From NCBI GenBank assembly GCA_964550025.1, contig CAZJYI010000008.1, positions 62,001 through 126,000 of the forward strand: a DNA stretch of 64,000 nucleotides. The letters are read 5' to 3'. This stretch comes from CAZJYI01 sp964550025. GTDB lineage: Bacteria > Verrucomicrobiota > Kiritimatiellia > UBA8416 > CAYOBW01. Numbering within the stretch: position 1 is the first letter of the stretch; every line of letters begins with the position of its first letter. The translations under genes and the position numbers were made by a program. Positions 28,689 to 38,139 of this stretch are shown here, piece by piece. The notes under the pieces are model-generated. The model ran no database searches. It was not told the origin of the DNA and saw only the letters and a list, made by a program, of their open reading frames with translations.

Positions 28689-29534
28689 CTACCTGCGTAT
28701 CACGGACCCAACGATGATCTGCTCTGGCGGGGTCGTCATTCTCAGTCTGTTTCCGGTGATGTTCACGACTTCGTCGAAACCGGTGATCTGTACCTGGGGG
28801 AGGATTGTGATCTCCTCGCGTGCGAGGCTACGGTCGAGCCCCCTGAGGGACCGGTTGCCCGCCCTGAAGTGCTTCACGGTCCGGCGAAAGATCTTGGGGA
28901 GAATGGGGTTCTGCCCGGTGATGTCCGCCTCCGAGCGGATGGTCACTCCGCCAAGTGTCCTGTCGTCGGCCCATATCCCGTCACCCGCTACGCGTGCGGC
29001 AGATGCCGCCGTGGCAAGGGCGTCTCTCAGGTCGTAGAAGAGCGTGTTGTAAAAGAGCGGGTAGACGAATCCCTCGGCCAGCAACTTGTAGTTTGCGCTC
29101 TGTGTGAGGAGGTCGACCTCCAGACGCTGTTCGTGTCGACGAGATGGCGGCCTTCCGGAGAAGAGAAAGGCAATCGGACGGCCATAGGGGCCCGTGCCGC
29201 GGGTGAGGATGTATCCTTCCGTTCCGTCCGAGGCCGAAGTGACTCGATGTCCACCTCTGTCCCACCTGACGCCGGTGATGCCAAGCAAGTCGAGCAAGCG
29301 GTTGGTGGCCGGCTCGGGTTGCTCGGTTTGGTAGGCGGAGGGTCGTGAGTAGTGCGTCTCCAGCGCGTCGACTGCCTCGACACGTAGCTGGACAGGTCCG
29401 CGACTCTCTCGCCCCGTTCTCATGCCCGGGACGGCCGACCATCTTTCGGGGTCATTTGCTTTGAACTTGATCGAGTCTCCGTCCGGGGCGGTACCCCGTA
29501 CGAAGAATCTCCCCTGGATCATCTGAAACGGCAT
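28689..29534 (-). CDS. SNase-like (thermonuclease-related) protein
   Basis: 281 residues from the ATG at 29534, eight nt after a GAGG. The N-terminus reads MPFQMIQGRFFVRGTAPDGD, then VQLRVEAVDALETHYSRP, which resembles the DGD and RLxGIDAxE elements of staphylococcal-nuclease (OB-fold) proteins seen in 'nuclease' genes of cyanobacteria and actinobacteria. The middle (GTEGYILTRGTGPYGRPIAF) and the C-terminus (FRAGNRSLRGLDRSLAREEI) are conserved-looking but unassigned. No signal peptide is visible. Whether the nuclease catalytic Arg and Glu residues are present is unclear, so an inactive homologue or other OB-fold protein is possible. The GH20-like gene lies divergently upstream. Confidence 0.6.
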   Translation of the reverse strand: MPFQMIQGRFFVRGTAPDGDSIKFKANDPERWSAVPGMRTGRESRGPVQLRVEAVDALETHYSRPSAYQTEQPEPATNRLLDLLGITGVRWDRGGHRVTSASDGTEGYILTRGTGPYGRPIAFLFSGRPPSRRHEQRLEVDLLTQSANYKLLAEGFVYPLFYNTLFYDLRDALATAASAARVAGDGIWADDRTLGGVTIRSEADITGQNPILPKIFRRTVKHFRAGNRSLRGLDRSLAREEITILPQVQITGFDEVVNITGNRLRMTTPPEQIIVGSVIRR

Positions 29535-29799
29535 GCCACTATCCTCGCTTTTTCTGTGTACCCCTGCTTCCGGCTCCGCGAAACGAACTGTGCCTCGGTC
29601 AGTAGCTGTTCTCGGACGCTGCACTCACGCTATAAACTCGTCACCCAGTTGCGGGGATTATTCCGTGTTGATATGGCGAAAGCAATACCTATCGCGCGGA
29701 AGGACCCACTACTCACGCTACTTCACTTGCCACTCTCGGGTTCTCCTTGCGCCGTCAGCGGGATGCGGGCACACTCCAGCGGCTAAAGGAGGCAACCTG

Positions 29800-31683
29800 A
29801 TGTCGATACCTGATTTGCTGATTCCCGTCCGACGGAAACGCGAGCTCCCCGGCAAGTTTCGCTGGCCCGAGAAGGCGGTCCTTGCCAGTCCCAGGTCCGC
29901 GGACATGCTCCCGTTGCAGCAGCTGCGTGGCGAGCTGGCTACGCGCTTGAAGGTGAAAGCGAAGGTCGAACAGAGCGGCTTTGGCCCGGCGACCGTGCGC
30001 GTTCGGCGGGACAAACGTGTCACCCGCGCGGAAGGCTATCGTCTGGTCGTGTGGGAGGGCGGGATCGAAGTTGCGTCCCGCACGGCGACGGGCGCGTACT
30101 ATGCCCTGCAGACGCTGCGGGAGCTCGTGCGGGCGCATGGGGCGTCGATTCCGGCGTGCGAAATCTCAGACTGGCCGGACTTTGAGCGACGCGGTGTCTA
30201 CATGGACTGTTCGCGCGGAAAGGTGCCGACGGTCGAGACGCTCAAGGAGATCGTGGCTTGCCTCGGGTTCCTTAAGGTCAATGAGTTTCAACTGTACATC
30301 GAGAATGTCTTCACCTTTCAGCGGCACCCCGCGATCGGGCGCGGGTTCAGTCCCTTTACGCCGGAAGAGCTTCTGGCTGTCCAGGAGGAGTGCAAGCGAC
30401 ACCACGTCCGGTTCGTCCCGTCTCTGACGAGCTTTGGCCATTTCGAGCGCATTCTCGGGTTGCCGCAGTACGCGGATCTGAGCGAATTGGCCGGTTTTCG
30501 CGGGTTGCGCGGCGGAACGACGTTATGTCCGGGGGACCGGCGCGCTTTTGAGCTGATAGCTCAGATGTACGATGAGTTCCTGCCATTGTTCGAGGCCGAT
30601 GATTTCAACGCCTGCTGCGACGAGACGTGGGAGCTTGGGCAGGGGCGCAGTAAGCGGCGCGCGGAGCGCGTCGGGGTGGGGCGGGTCTATCTCGATTTCA
30701 TCAAGAAGCTCCATCGCGTGACCACGAAGCACGGGAAGCGAATGAACATCTGGGCCGACATCGTGCTCAATCACCCGGAGATGATACCCGAGGTGCCGGA
30801 TGACATCGTCATGCTCAATTGGGACTATCATCCAGAGGGTTCTCGCATCCCAAGAACACGTGTGTTCGGGGAGGCTGGCTTGACTTGTGTCGTCTGCCCC
30901 GGAACAAACGGGTGGGGGAGTCATGGGACGCGGTTGCGTCAGGCTGTCGATAATGTGGCGGTCTTTGCCAAGGAAGGGCGGCGGCGTGGCGCGGAGGGCC
31001 TGCTCAACACGGACTGGGGCGACACCGGCCACCGCAACACGCTTGGCGTGAGCCTGCACGGCTACGCGCACGGCGCCGCTCATGCGTGGCACGGGCGCGG
31101 AGTTGACGATGACCGGTTCACGGACGTGTTCTGCCGGCAAGTGCTGGGCACGAGCGACCGGACCCTGCCCGCGTTCATCCGCAAGGTTGGGGCTTCGGAA
31201 TCCACGGCTGGAACAAGTCTGTACTACAGCTATCACGCTCCGCTTGCGGCGAAGGGCGCGTTGTCGCGCGGTATTTCTCGGACTTCCCCGGTGTGGATGC
31301 CTCCGATACACAGGAGGCTGGGTGCTTTTGATCAGGCCTCGGCGGAAGGCTGCCGGCGAGTGATTGCCGCCCTGGCCGATACTTCGGCGATCGCCGCCCT
31401 GGCCCGCGAGGTGCCGTCGTTCGGCCGCGGCGCTCTGCGAGACATGATCCTCGCGGCGAAGATGGACGTGCTCGCGTGTCGGCGTATTCTGGCGGGGAAG
31501 GCATTGCGTGATGGTAAAGGCCTGTCTCGCGAAGAAGTGCGCGCACTCGGTTCGGGCCACCGTGAGGTCAAACGGCTCTTTGAACGGGCTTGGCTGGCGC
31601 GCAACAAGCCCTCGCGGTTGAAAGACAACCTGCGGCTGTTCGACAACGCAATCGCCGAGTACAGCAATCCGCATTATGGGTGA
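29800..31683 (+). CDS. GH20-like beta-N-acetylhexosaminidase family glycosidase
   Basis: 627 residues from the ATG at 29800 after AAAGGAGGCAACCTG. Residues ~1-125 resemble the GH20b alpha/beta domain (YRLVVWEGGIEVASRTATGA, YYALQTLRELVR). The TIM barrel then opens with DWPDFERRGVYMDCSRGKVP, includes EFQLYIENVF and SLTSFGHFERIL, and carries the Asp274-Glu275 pair in NACCDETWELGQGRSKRRAE, equivalent to the substrate-assisted catalytic pair of GH20. The C-terminal ~150 residues are helical and charged. No signal peptide is visible, so it is probably cytoplasmic, acting on imported oligosaccharides. A GTAG-palindrome pair follows the stop codon. Confidence 0.83.
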   Translation: MSIPDLLIPVRRKRELPGKFRWPEKAVLASPRSADMLPLQQLRGELATRLKVKAKVEQSGFGPATVRVRRDKRVTRAEGYRLVVWEGGIEVASRTATGAYYALQTLRELVRAHGASIPACEISDWPDFERRGVYMDCSRGKVPTVETLKEIVACLGFLKVNEFQLYIENVFTFQRHPAIGRGFSPFTPEELLAVQEECKRHHVRFVPSLTSFGHFERILGLPQYADLSELAGFRGLRGGTTLCPGDRRAFELIAQMYDEFLPLFEADDFNACCDETWELGQGRSKRRAERVGVGRVYLDFIKKLHRVTTKHGKRMNIWADIVLNHPEMIPEVPDDIVMLNWDYHPEGSRIPRTRVFGEAGLTCVVCPGTNGWGSHGTRLRQAVDNVAVFAKEGRRRGAEGLLNTDWGDTGHRNTLGVSLHGYAHGAAHAWHGRGVDDDRFTDVFCRQVLGTSDRTLPAFIRKVGASESTAGTSLYYSYHAPLAAKGALSRGISRTSPVWMPPIHRRLGAFDQASAEGCRRVIAALADTSAIAALAREVPSFGRGALRDMILAAKMDVLACRRILAGKALRDGKGLSREEVRALGSGHREVKRLFERAWLARNKPSRLKDNLRLFDNAIAEYSNPHYG

Positions 31684-31695
31684 CCGTAATATGAG

Positions 31696-31771
31696 GGGGC
31701 GCCCTTACGGGCGCACTACAAACTTTGATACGGGGCTCCCTGGTTCGTAGTGCGCTCGTCAGAGCGTCCCC
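31696..31771. repeat. GTAG-palindrome pair, family C
   Basis: A copy ending GGGCGCACTAC (31696-31719) and one starting GTAGTGCGCTCG (31747-31771) face each other head to head across 27 bp. A third copy is at 54064-54088. The pair fills most of the gap between the glycosidase and the methyltransferase/PQQ gene and could act as a terminator. Confidence 0.6.
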
Positions 31772-31834
31772 ATAGTGCGGGTGAGGACGCGCCCGGGCGG
31801 TGCGGTTTGGTGAGTGATCATGAAGGAGCGTTGT

Positions 31835-34800
31835 ATGAAGCGGATGCTGTGTGTGGTTTTGTTGTTTGCGGTCTGTCTGTGTGCCGGCGCGGCGCCGAGT
31901 GCTCGGGATATTCTGGCGGAGACGGGTACATCCGGCGGGTTGGTGGTGCATCTCGGATGTGGTGATGGCCGTATGACCGCCGCCCTGGGAGCCGGCGACG
32001 GTTTCTTGGTTCACGGTCTGGATGCGGATCCGGAACAGGTGACGGCGGCGCGGAAGACGGTTCGGGAAGCGGGCGTGTACGGGCGCGTATCGATTGACCG
32101 GCTTCGCGGTGAGCGTTTGCCGTATGTGCACGGTTTGGTGAACCTGTTGGTAGCGGAGGACCTTGGCAAGATCCCCATGGCCGAGGTGATGCGTGTGCTG
32201 GCGCCCCTGGGCACGGCGTACGTGGGCGGAAAGAAGACGGTGAAGCCATGGCCCAGAGAAATCGACGACTGGACGCACTACCTCTACGATCCCTCCAACA
32301 ATGCCGTTGCGCACGACACGAAAGTGGGACCGCCCTACCACATGCAATGGGTCGGCGCGCCGAAGTGGTCCCGCAGCCACGAGCACCTCAGCAGCGTGAG
32401 TGCCGCCGTATCGAACGGCGGGCGCGTTTTCTACATTGCGGACGAAGGTCCCGTCGCTTCCGTGCAGTTGCCTCCCGTGTGGAAACTGGCGGCGCGAAGC
32501 GCGTTCAATGGCGTGGTGTTGTGGAAGCGGGACATCGGCCCCTGGGTCGATCATCTGCGCGGATTCCGCAGCGGACCGGTCGACCTGGCACGGCGCCTGG
32601 TGGCTACGGGTGACAAGGTGTTCGTTACGCCGGGCCTGGGCAAGTGCGTGGTCGCGCTGGATGCGGCTACGGGCAAGACGGTCCGGACCTATGCGGGAAC
32701 GGAGCACGTGTGCGAGATCCTCTCCTGCGACGGCATGCTGTTCATGGTGTCGGAGATCCCCATCGAGGGTGGGCCGGAGCCGTTGAAGAAAGTGGAAGGG
32801 GGTTGGCATTTCTTTCCCAACCGCGTGATGGACCTGCCCACCCGCAGGCTGATCGTCCTTGACGCCGAGACGGGCACGAAGGTCTGGGAGAAGGCTGATG
32901 ACGATACGAAGTACCTGATGCCGACAACGCTTGCCGTTGCCGGTAGCCGCGTATACGTGCAGAACACGACGCACCTGGTCTGCCTGGACGCAAAGACCGG
33001 CCGGGAAGTCTGGCGCGCCGACCGCCCGACCTGCACCAACCGGCCGACCTGCTCCGCACCGACGGTGGTGGTGACGGATGGGGTGGTGCTGTCGGCCGAC
33101 AGGGATACGCAGCACCGTTACACAAAGAAGGTGGACAAGCCGGGCGCCGTCACCTGGGTCTACAGCGCACAGTGCTGCAAGATGCCGGCCGGCAAGACCA
33201 TCGCGTTCTCCGCCGACACCGGCAAGAAGCTGTGGGAACACGTGACGAAGGAGGTCTTCAACGCGCCGACCGACCTGCTGGTGTCGAAAGGGAAGCTCTG
33301 GACCGGGATGATGATCGGCGCCGGTGAACCGGGCATCACCTCGATTCTGGACGTGAAGACGGGAGAGCCTGTGCGCGAGCGTGACCCGGACAAGAAGTAC
33401 TTCACCGTGGGGATGTGCCATCACCGCTGCTATCGCAATAAGGCAACGGACCGCTACGTCGTGCTTGGCCGCGCGGGCATCGAACTGATCGACATGGAGA
33501 CCGGCCAGGGAATCCCGAACCACTGGGTGCGGGGCGCTTGCCAGTATGGTGTGTTGCCGTGCAACGGTTTGATCTATGCGCCGCCGCATTCGTGCGCCTG
33601 CTATACGCAGGCGAAGTTGAACGGCTTCAATGCGCTGGCTGCCAAACGGGCGGAGCAGCCGCCGATGCCGAAGGTGGGCGATGACAGGGTGAGCAGGGGG
33701 GCGGCCTTTGGGCGGATTGCAGATTCCGAATCTCAGATTTCAGGATCTCAAATCTCAAAATCTCAGATTTCAAAGGCTCAGATTTCGGAGACTCAGGATT
33801 GGCCGACGTATCGCTGTGATGCGGCGCGGAGTGCCGCGTCCTCTACGAAGGTCGGAGAGAAGCTTGCGGTTGCCTGGAAGCGGAAGCTGGGCGGACGTCT
33901 CAGCAGCGTGACGGTGGGGAGCGGCAAGCTTTACGTGGCTGCCGTCGACGCACACACCGTGTACGCCCTGGACGCCGACAGCGGCGAAGCCGCGTGGTCT
34001 TTCACAGCCGGCGGGCGCGTCGATTCTCCCCCCAGTCTGTTCAAAAACAAGGTCCTGTTCGGCTGTGCGGATGGGCGTGTCTACTGCCTGCGCGCGGAGG
34101 ACGGGGAGGTCGTCTGGACGTTCCTGGCCGCGCCGCGGGACAGCCGCGTCTACTCCTACGGGCAGTTGGAGTCGGCTTGGCCCGTACACGGAAGCGTCCT
34201 GGTCGATGAGGGCATTGCCTGCTTCACCGCCGGGCGATCGTCGTTCCTGGACGGCGGCATTTTCCTGTACCGTGTTGATGCCGACACCGGGAAGATGCTG
34301 AGTGTTACACCGATTGACGACCGCGATCCCGAAACCGGACTGGAACCGCAGGAGACCGTTGGCACGGGTTATCCCGGGGGCTTCAACATGCAGATTGGCG
34401 CGCTCTCGGATATCCTCGCCGTCGACGGCGACTCGCTGTTCATGCGCCACCGCCGTTTCGACAGGAACGGGAAACCGCTTTCGCCGGGGCCCGCACACCT
34501 GTTCAGCCCGGCCGGCTACCTGGATGGCTCGTGGTGGCACCGGACCTACTGGATCTACGGGGACAAAATGGAGGACGGCTGGGGCGGTTGGCCCAACGCG
34601 GCGGGACGCATGCCCTTTGGGCGGCTGATGGCGATGCGTGGGGACACGATCTACGGCTACGGTCGCAGCAAGCTCTACCACGGCGGCGGCCACCTGCGGA
34701 TGGGCGGCACGGCCTACCGTTTGTACGCCTGCAGCCGCACTACCGAGGAGTCCGGGAAAGCCGCGCCTGCCGCACCAGGCAAGGGCAAGCGGAAAGGACC

Positions 34801-35104
34801 GCGGAAGAAGGTTAACTACCTGTGGCAGAGCCCGGTCGGCGTGGTTGCCAGAGGGATGGTCCTGGCCGGCGACGCGCTGTTCCTGGCCGGTGCGCCGGAC
34901 CCGGAAGCCGGGGCGAAGTTCACCTCGGAGAGCATCCGCGGAACGGGGAGCGGATTGCTGGTGGCCGTGTCGACCGAAGACGGTGGAGAGCTATCCAGGC
35001 TCGAGCTCGATGCAGCACCCGTCTTCGATGGCCTGGTCGCTGCGAACAAGCGGCTGTACATGGCGGACCGGAATGGGGCTGTGGTTTGTGTTTGTGGGGA
35101 GTGA
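31835..35104 (+). CDS. Secreted methyltransferase-like/PQQ beta-propeller fusion protein
   Basis: 1,089 residues; AAGGAG six nt ahead selects the ATG at 31835, giving a signal peptide (MLCVVLLFAVCLCAGA). Residues ~30-150 form a Rossmann methyltransferase-like domain: motif I VHLGCGDGR, acidic HGLDADPEQV, then LPYVHGLVNLLV and VMRVLAPLGTAYVGG. Residues ~160-620 and ~660-1085 are PQQ/quinoprotein-like propellers with WKRDIGPWVD, VVALDAATGKTVR, LIVLDAETGTKVW and VYALDADSGEAAW blades. A heptamer-derived Ser-Gln-Ile-Ser repeat links the two halves (628-655). A SAM-type fold outside the cytoplasm is odd; it may bind another nucleotide-like ligand or be relic. The paralogue at 41390 has lost motif I. 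Function unknown; the context is glycan oxidation. Confidence 0.85.
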   Translation: MKRMLCVVLLFAVCLCAGAAPSARDILAETGTSGGLVVHLGCGDGRMTAALGAGDGFLVHGLDADPEQVTAARKTVREAGVYGRVSIDRLRGERLPYVHGLVNLLVAEDLGKIPMAEVMRVLAPLGTAYVGGKKTVKPWPREIDDWTHYLYDPSNNAVAHDTKVGPPYHMQWVGAPKWSRSHEHLSSVSAAVSNGGRVFYIADEGPVASVQLPPVWKLAARSAFNGVVLWKRDIGPWVDHLRGFRSGPVDLARRLVATGDKVFVTPGLGKCVVALDAATGKTVRTYAGTEHVCEILSCDGMLFMVSEIPIEGGPEPLKKVEGGWHFFPNRVMDLPTRRLIVLDAETGTKVWEKADDDTKYLMPTTLAVAGSRVYVQNTTHLVCLDAKTGREVWRADRPTCTNRPTCSAPTVVVTDGVVLSADRDTQHRYTKKVDKPGAVTWVYSAQCCKMPAGKTIAFSADTGKKLWEHVTKEVFNAPTDLLVSKGKLWTGMMIGAGEPGITSILDVKTGEPVRERDPDKKYFTVGMCHHRCYRNKATDRYVVLGRAGIELIDMETGQGIPNHWVRGACQYGVLPCNGLIYAPPHSCACYTQAKLNGFNALAAKRAEQPPMPKVGDDRVSRGAAFGRIADSESQISGSQISKSQISKAQISETQDWPTYRCDAARSAASSTKVGEKLAVAWKRKLGGRLSSVTVGSGKLYVAAVDAHTVYALDADSGEAAWSFTAGGRVDSPPSLFKNKVLFGCADGRVYCLRAEDGEVVWTFLAAPRDSRVYSYGQLESAWPVHGSVLVDEGIACFTAGRSSFLDGGIFLYRVDADTGKMLSVTPIDDRDPETGLEPQETVGTGYPGGFNMQIGALSDILAVDGDSLFMRHRRFDRNGKPLSPGPAHLFSPAGYLDGSWWHRTYWIYGDKMEDGWGGWPNAAGRMPFGRLMAMRGDTIYGYGRSKLYHGGGHLRMGGTAYRLYACSRTTEESGKAAPAAPGKGKRKGPRKKVNYLWQSPVGVVARGMVLAGDALFLAGAPDPEAGAKFTSESIRGTGSGLLVAVSTEDGGELSRLELDAAPVFDGLVAANKRLYMADRNGAVVCVCGE
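33728..33797 (+). repeat. Heptamer repeat inserted in-frame in the propeller linker
   Basis: Alternating 7- and 8-nt units (AGATTTC, AAATCTC, AAAATCTC) give a 15-nt period and a SQISK-type pentapeptide repeat. The same heptamers make up the intergenic array at 62261-62372. The paralogue at 41390 lacks it. Confidence 0.75.
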
Positions 35105-35130
35105 GGTTGTGCGGTTTCGGAGACGGGAAA

Positions 35131-35225
35131 TGTCGAATGTTGAACACTGAACGCTCAATGTCGAAGTGAGAGGGGAAGGGAACAGTCTCGCACTTCGGAG
35201 TTCATCATTCAGTGTTCATCATTCT
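35131..35225. repeat. Hairpin-forming heptamer arrays
   Basis: Five 7-nt units of the TGTCGAA/TGTTGAA type (35131-35165) face five inverted units (35191-35225); the arms pair imperfectly over about 34 nt around a 22-nt loop, right after the propeller gene. The rest of the 227-bp gap 35105-35331 holds nothing I recognise. Confidence 0.65.
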
Positions 35226-35331
35226 GCGGTTTCTCTCTCACCGCTTTCGGCGTCGTAGCCACGCACCCGCCAAGCTCCCCGCCATCGGCCGTTTCTCGCT
35301 TCGCAGGTTGAAGGCGTGGCGTTCTCGTGCT

Positions 35332-38139
35332 ATGAATCTGCCCATGAGACGACTGCGGTACACTTATGCCGGGACGCTTTGCGCCTTTCTTGTTCTCTCC
35401 TGCACGCTACGGGGGCAGCAACCGGGTTTTCGTAAGCCGCCGCGCGAGGTCACGGAGGTCGTGGACGGTTTCCTGTGGATCGATGCCGAGGACTTTTCGG
35501 ACTACGGGGGATGGACGCTGGACACGCAGTTCGTCCACCTGATGGGCTCCGGTTACCTGATCGCCAACGGCATCGGCACGCCCGTCTCAAATGCAACGAC
35601 GACGGTGAATATCCCGCGGACCGCATTTTACGCCGTGTGGGTTCGTGCGCGCAATTGGGTCAAGGATCACTCGCCGGGGACGTTCCAACTCTGTGTCAAT
35701 AGCCAGGCCATTGCGCATGTATTCGGCGCGGCTGCAAGTGAGGAGTGGGTTTGGGAGGGCGGCGGACGGCTTGCTCTTGAAGCCGGCCCGTGCGAGCTGG
35801 CGCTTCGCGACCTTACCGGCTACTACGGCCGGTGCGATGCGATCATCCTGACGACGGATGCGGGGTACGTCCCGCCGGCCGACCGCGAAGGCGTCGTCAA
35901 CGAGCGCGCGCGGCTGACCGGACTGTCGCTCGAGCCGGTAGACGGGGGCATGTATGACGTCATTGTCGTTGGAGGCGGCTCGGGCGGCTGTCCCGCGGCG
36001 CTGGCGGCTGCCCGGCTGGGGATGCGCACGGCGCTGATCCAGAATCGGCCTGTGTTGGGGGGGAACTGCAGCACCGAGGCCGGCGTGGGGCTGAACGGTG
36101 CAAGCTCGCACCACGACAACGCACGCGAGACCGGCATCGCGGAAGAAACGGGGCGCACCAAGGCGTTCCACGGGTACTCACGGTACGGCCAGGCATTTCA
36201 GCACCTCGCGGAGAGACAGGACAATCTCACCCTCCTGCTCAACCGGCACGCGTTTACCGCAACCATGAGCGGCACAAACCGCATCGCCGGCGTGATGACC
36301 GTTGATACTCTGAGCGGGCAGATTCACGAGTACCGGGCCAGGTTCTTCATCGACTGCACGGGCGACGGCTGGATCGGCTACTTTGCGGGGGCCGAGTACC
36401 GCCTGGGGCGCGAGGCGCAGGACGAGCACGGCGAGGATCTGGCGCCGGTAACGGCCGACACCCTGACGATGAGCGGCTGCATTATGGGCGCGGGCGTTGG
36501 CTTCAGGGCCGTTGATGTCGGTGCGCCGGCCCCCTACACCGCACCGCCGTGGGCGTACGAGCTCCCACCGCCGGGGGAGGATTTCGGCCGGACCGTGAGG
36601 AGGGTCACCGGCGGCGAATGGTGGATGGAACACCCCAATCATATCGACGACATATGGGAAGCCGAGTACGCCCGCGACGAGCTGATCCGGATCACGTACG
36701 GGTACTGGGACTACGTGAAGCACGAGAGTGCGCTGAGTGCGCAGGCCCAGACGTATGCATTGTCAGCCATACCGCTGTATGACGCCAAGCGGGAGTCGCG
36801 GCGGCTGATCGGTGACTACATCCTGACGCAGAATGACGTCCAAAGTGCGCGCGAGTTCCCCGACCGCATCGCCTACGGTGGTTGGAACATTGATGTCCAT
36901 CACCCGGAGGGCATCCTGTCGGGCGGTGACGGACCTTTCTACTGCAACCCTCGCGTACCGATCTACACAATCCCGTACCGCTGCCTGTATTCGCGGAACA
37001 TCGACAACCTGCTGTTTGCCGGGCGCTGCAGCAGTGTCACGCACATCGCACTGGGCACGGTACGCGTGCAAAGTACCCTGTCTACGCTTGGGCAGGCCGC
37101 GGGTACGGCCGCCGCACTCTGCATCCGCCACGACACAACGCCGCGCGGGATCTACGAGGAGCACCTGGCGGAACTGCAGCAGACCCTTCTGAGGAACGAC
37201 CAGACCGTCCCCGGCGCCGTGAACGAGGACCCGAAGGACATGGCGCGCGCGGCAAGCGTCACGGCCTCAAGCACGACCACGCATTTCGAGTTCGGGCTTG
37301 AGCAGGTTCAGCTCATCCACATGCACCAGCTCAACATGGACCGCTGCGTCATCCTCAACACCAGCGGCCAGCCGCACATCGACAGCGTTCACCTCTACCT
37401 GGAGTCCGAGAATGCCGATCCGACCCAAGTGGTGCTGACATTCTCGCCCGACCCGCCGACGCCGAACGTCGCAGGTTCCTCAGCGGCCACCTCATCCGTG
37501 CCGGCCAACTCCAAGGGATGGGTGGAGTTCACGCTGAACTACCCCACCAACTCGCCGCAGCTCTGGCTCCGTCTGCCCAAAACCACGGGGGTTTCCTGGC
37601 GGCTGATGGAATCAGCCCCCGAAGGTTGTTTCCGCGCCTATGCCCATGGCGCGGGGTGGCGGGAGATCACCGGAGAGTACTACGCCTTCTACACCGATCC
37701 CGTTTTTCGCACACTGACGGACTTTCATCCGGACAACGTCATCAACGGCCGGATCCGCATCTGGGACGGTGAGAGCAACATGTGGGCATCGGACCAGACG
37801 CAGCCGATGCCGCAGTGGATCGAGCTCGCGCTGCCAAGAACCGCCATGGTGGACACCGTGCAGTTCACGTTCGACACCAACATGGACACCAAGATGCACT
37901 ATTCGTCGCGGCCGTCTGAGTGTGTGCGGGACTACGAGTTTGCATGTATGAGCGGGGGACGATGGGCTACGCTGTTTCGCGAGGAGGGCAATTACCAGCG
38001 TCACCGGATCCACCGCTTCAGGAGCGTATTGACCGACAAGGTCCGTCTGACCGTTACCGCGACGAACGGCGATGCCTCTGCACGGCTGTTTGAGATCCGT
38101 TTGTACAGGAACAAGGGGAGTCTGCTGCTGTTTCGGTAG
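35332..38139 (+). CDS. Secreted FAD-dependent oxidoreductase with C-terminal discoidin-like region
   Basis: 935 residues from the ATG at 35332 (35344 also possible; no clear ribosome site). The leader YAGTLCAFLVLSCTLRG ends in a possible lipobox. Residues ~40-190 repeat the beta module of the 13247 protein (WIDAEDFSDYGGWTLDTQF). The FAD motif YDVIVVGGGSGGCPAALAAA lies near 205-225, then GGNCSTEAGVGLNGASSHH, RESRRLIGDYILTQNDV and IPYRCLYSRNIDNLLFAGRC; conserved ALGTVRVQSTLSTLGQAAG closes the fold near 600. The final ~250 residues form a separate beta region (DFHPDNVINGRIRIWDGESN, then PQWIELALPRTAMVDTVQFT) like an F5/8-type (discoidin) carbohydrate-binding domain. Probably acts on surface or extracellular glycans. 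Confidence 0.85.
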   Translation: MNLPMRRLRYTYAGTLCAFLVLSCTLRGQQPGFRKPPREVTEVVDGFLWIDAEDFSDYGGWTLDTQFVHLMGSGYLIANGIGTPVSNATTTVNIPRTAFYAVWVRARNWVKDHSPGTFQLCVNSQAIAHVFGAAASEEWVWEGGGRLALEAGPCELALRDLTGYYGRCDAIILTTDAGYVPPADREGVVNERARLTGLSLEPVDGGMYDVIVVGGGSGGCPAALAAARLGMRTALIQNRPVLGGNCSTEAGVGLNGASSHHDNARETGIAEETGRTKAFHGYSRYGQAFQHLAERQDNLTLLLNRHAFTATMSGTNRIAGVMTVDTLSGQIHEYRARFFIDCTGDGWIGYFAGAEYRLGREAQDEHGEDLAPVTADTLTMSGCIMGAGVGFRAVDVGAPAPYTAPPWAYELPPPGEDFGRTVRRVTGGEWWMEHPNHIDDIWEAEYARDELIRITYGYWDYVKHESALSAQAQTYALSAIPLYDAKRESRRLIGDYILTQNDVQSAREFPDRIAYGGWNIDVHHPEGILSGGDGPFYCNPRVPIYTIPYRCLYSRNIDNLLFAGRCSSVTHIALGTVRVQSTLSTLGQAAGTAAALCIRHDTTPRGIYEEHLAELQQTLLRNDQTVPGAVNEDPKDMARAASVTASSTTTHFEFGLEQVQLIHMHQLNMDRCVILNTSGQPHIDSVHLYLESENADPTQVVLTFSPDPPTPNVAGSSAATSSVPANSKGWVEFTLNYPTNSPQLWLRLPKTTGVSWRLMESAPEGCFRAYAHGAGWREITGEYYAFYTDPVFRTLTDFHPDNVINGRIRIWDGESNMWASDQTQPMPQWIELALPRTAMVDTVQFTFDTNMDTKMHYSSRPSECVRDYEFACMSGGRWATLFREEGNYQRHRIHRFRSVLTDKVRLTVTATNGDASARLFEIRLYRNKGSLLLFR

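Noticed and set aside
31568..33589. 673-codon minus-strand frame across the glycosidase/propeller boundary
   Set aside because: His/Arg-rich shadow of the propeller gene, with no family features and no regard for gene boundaries.
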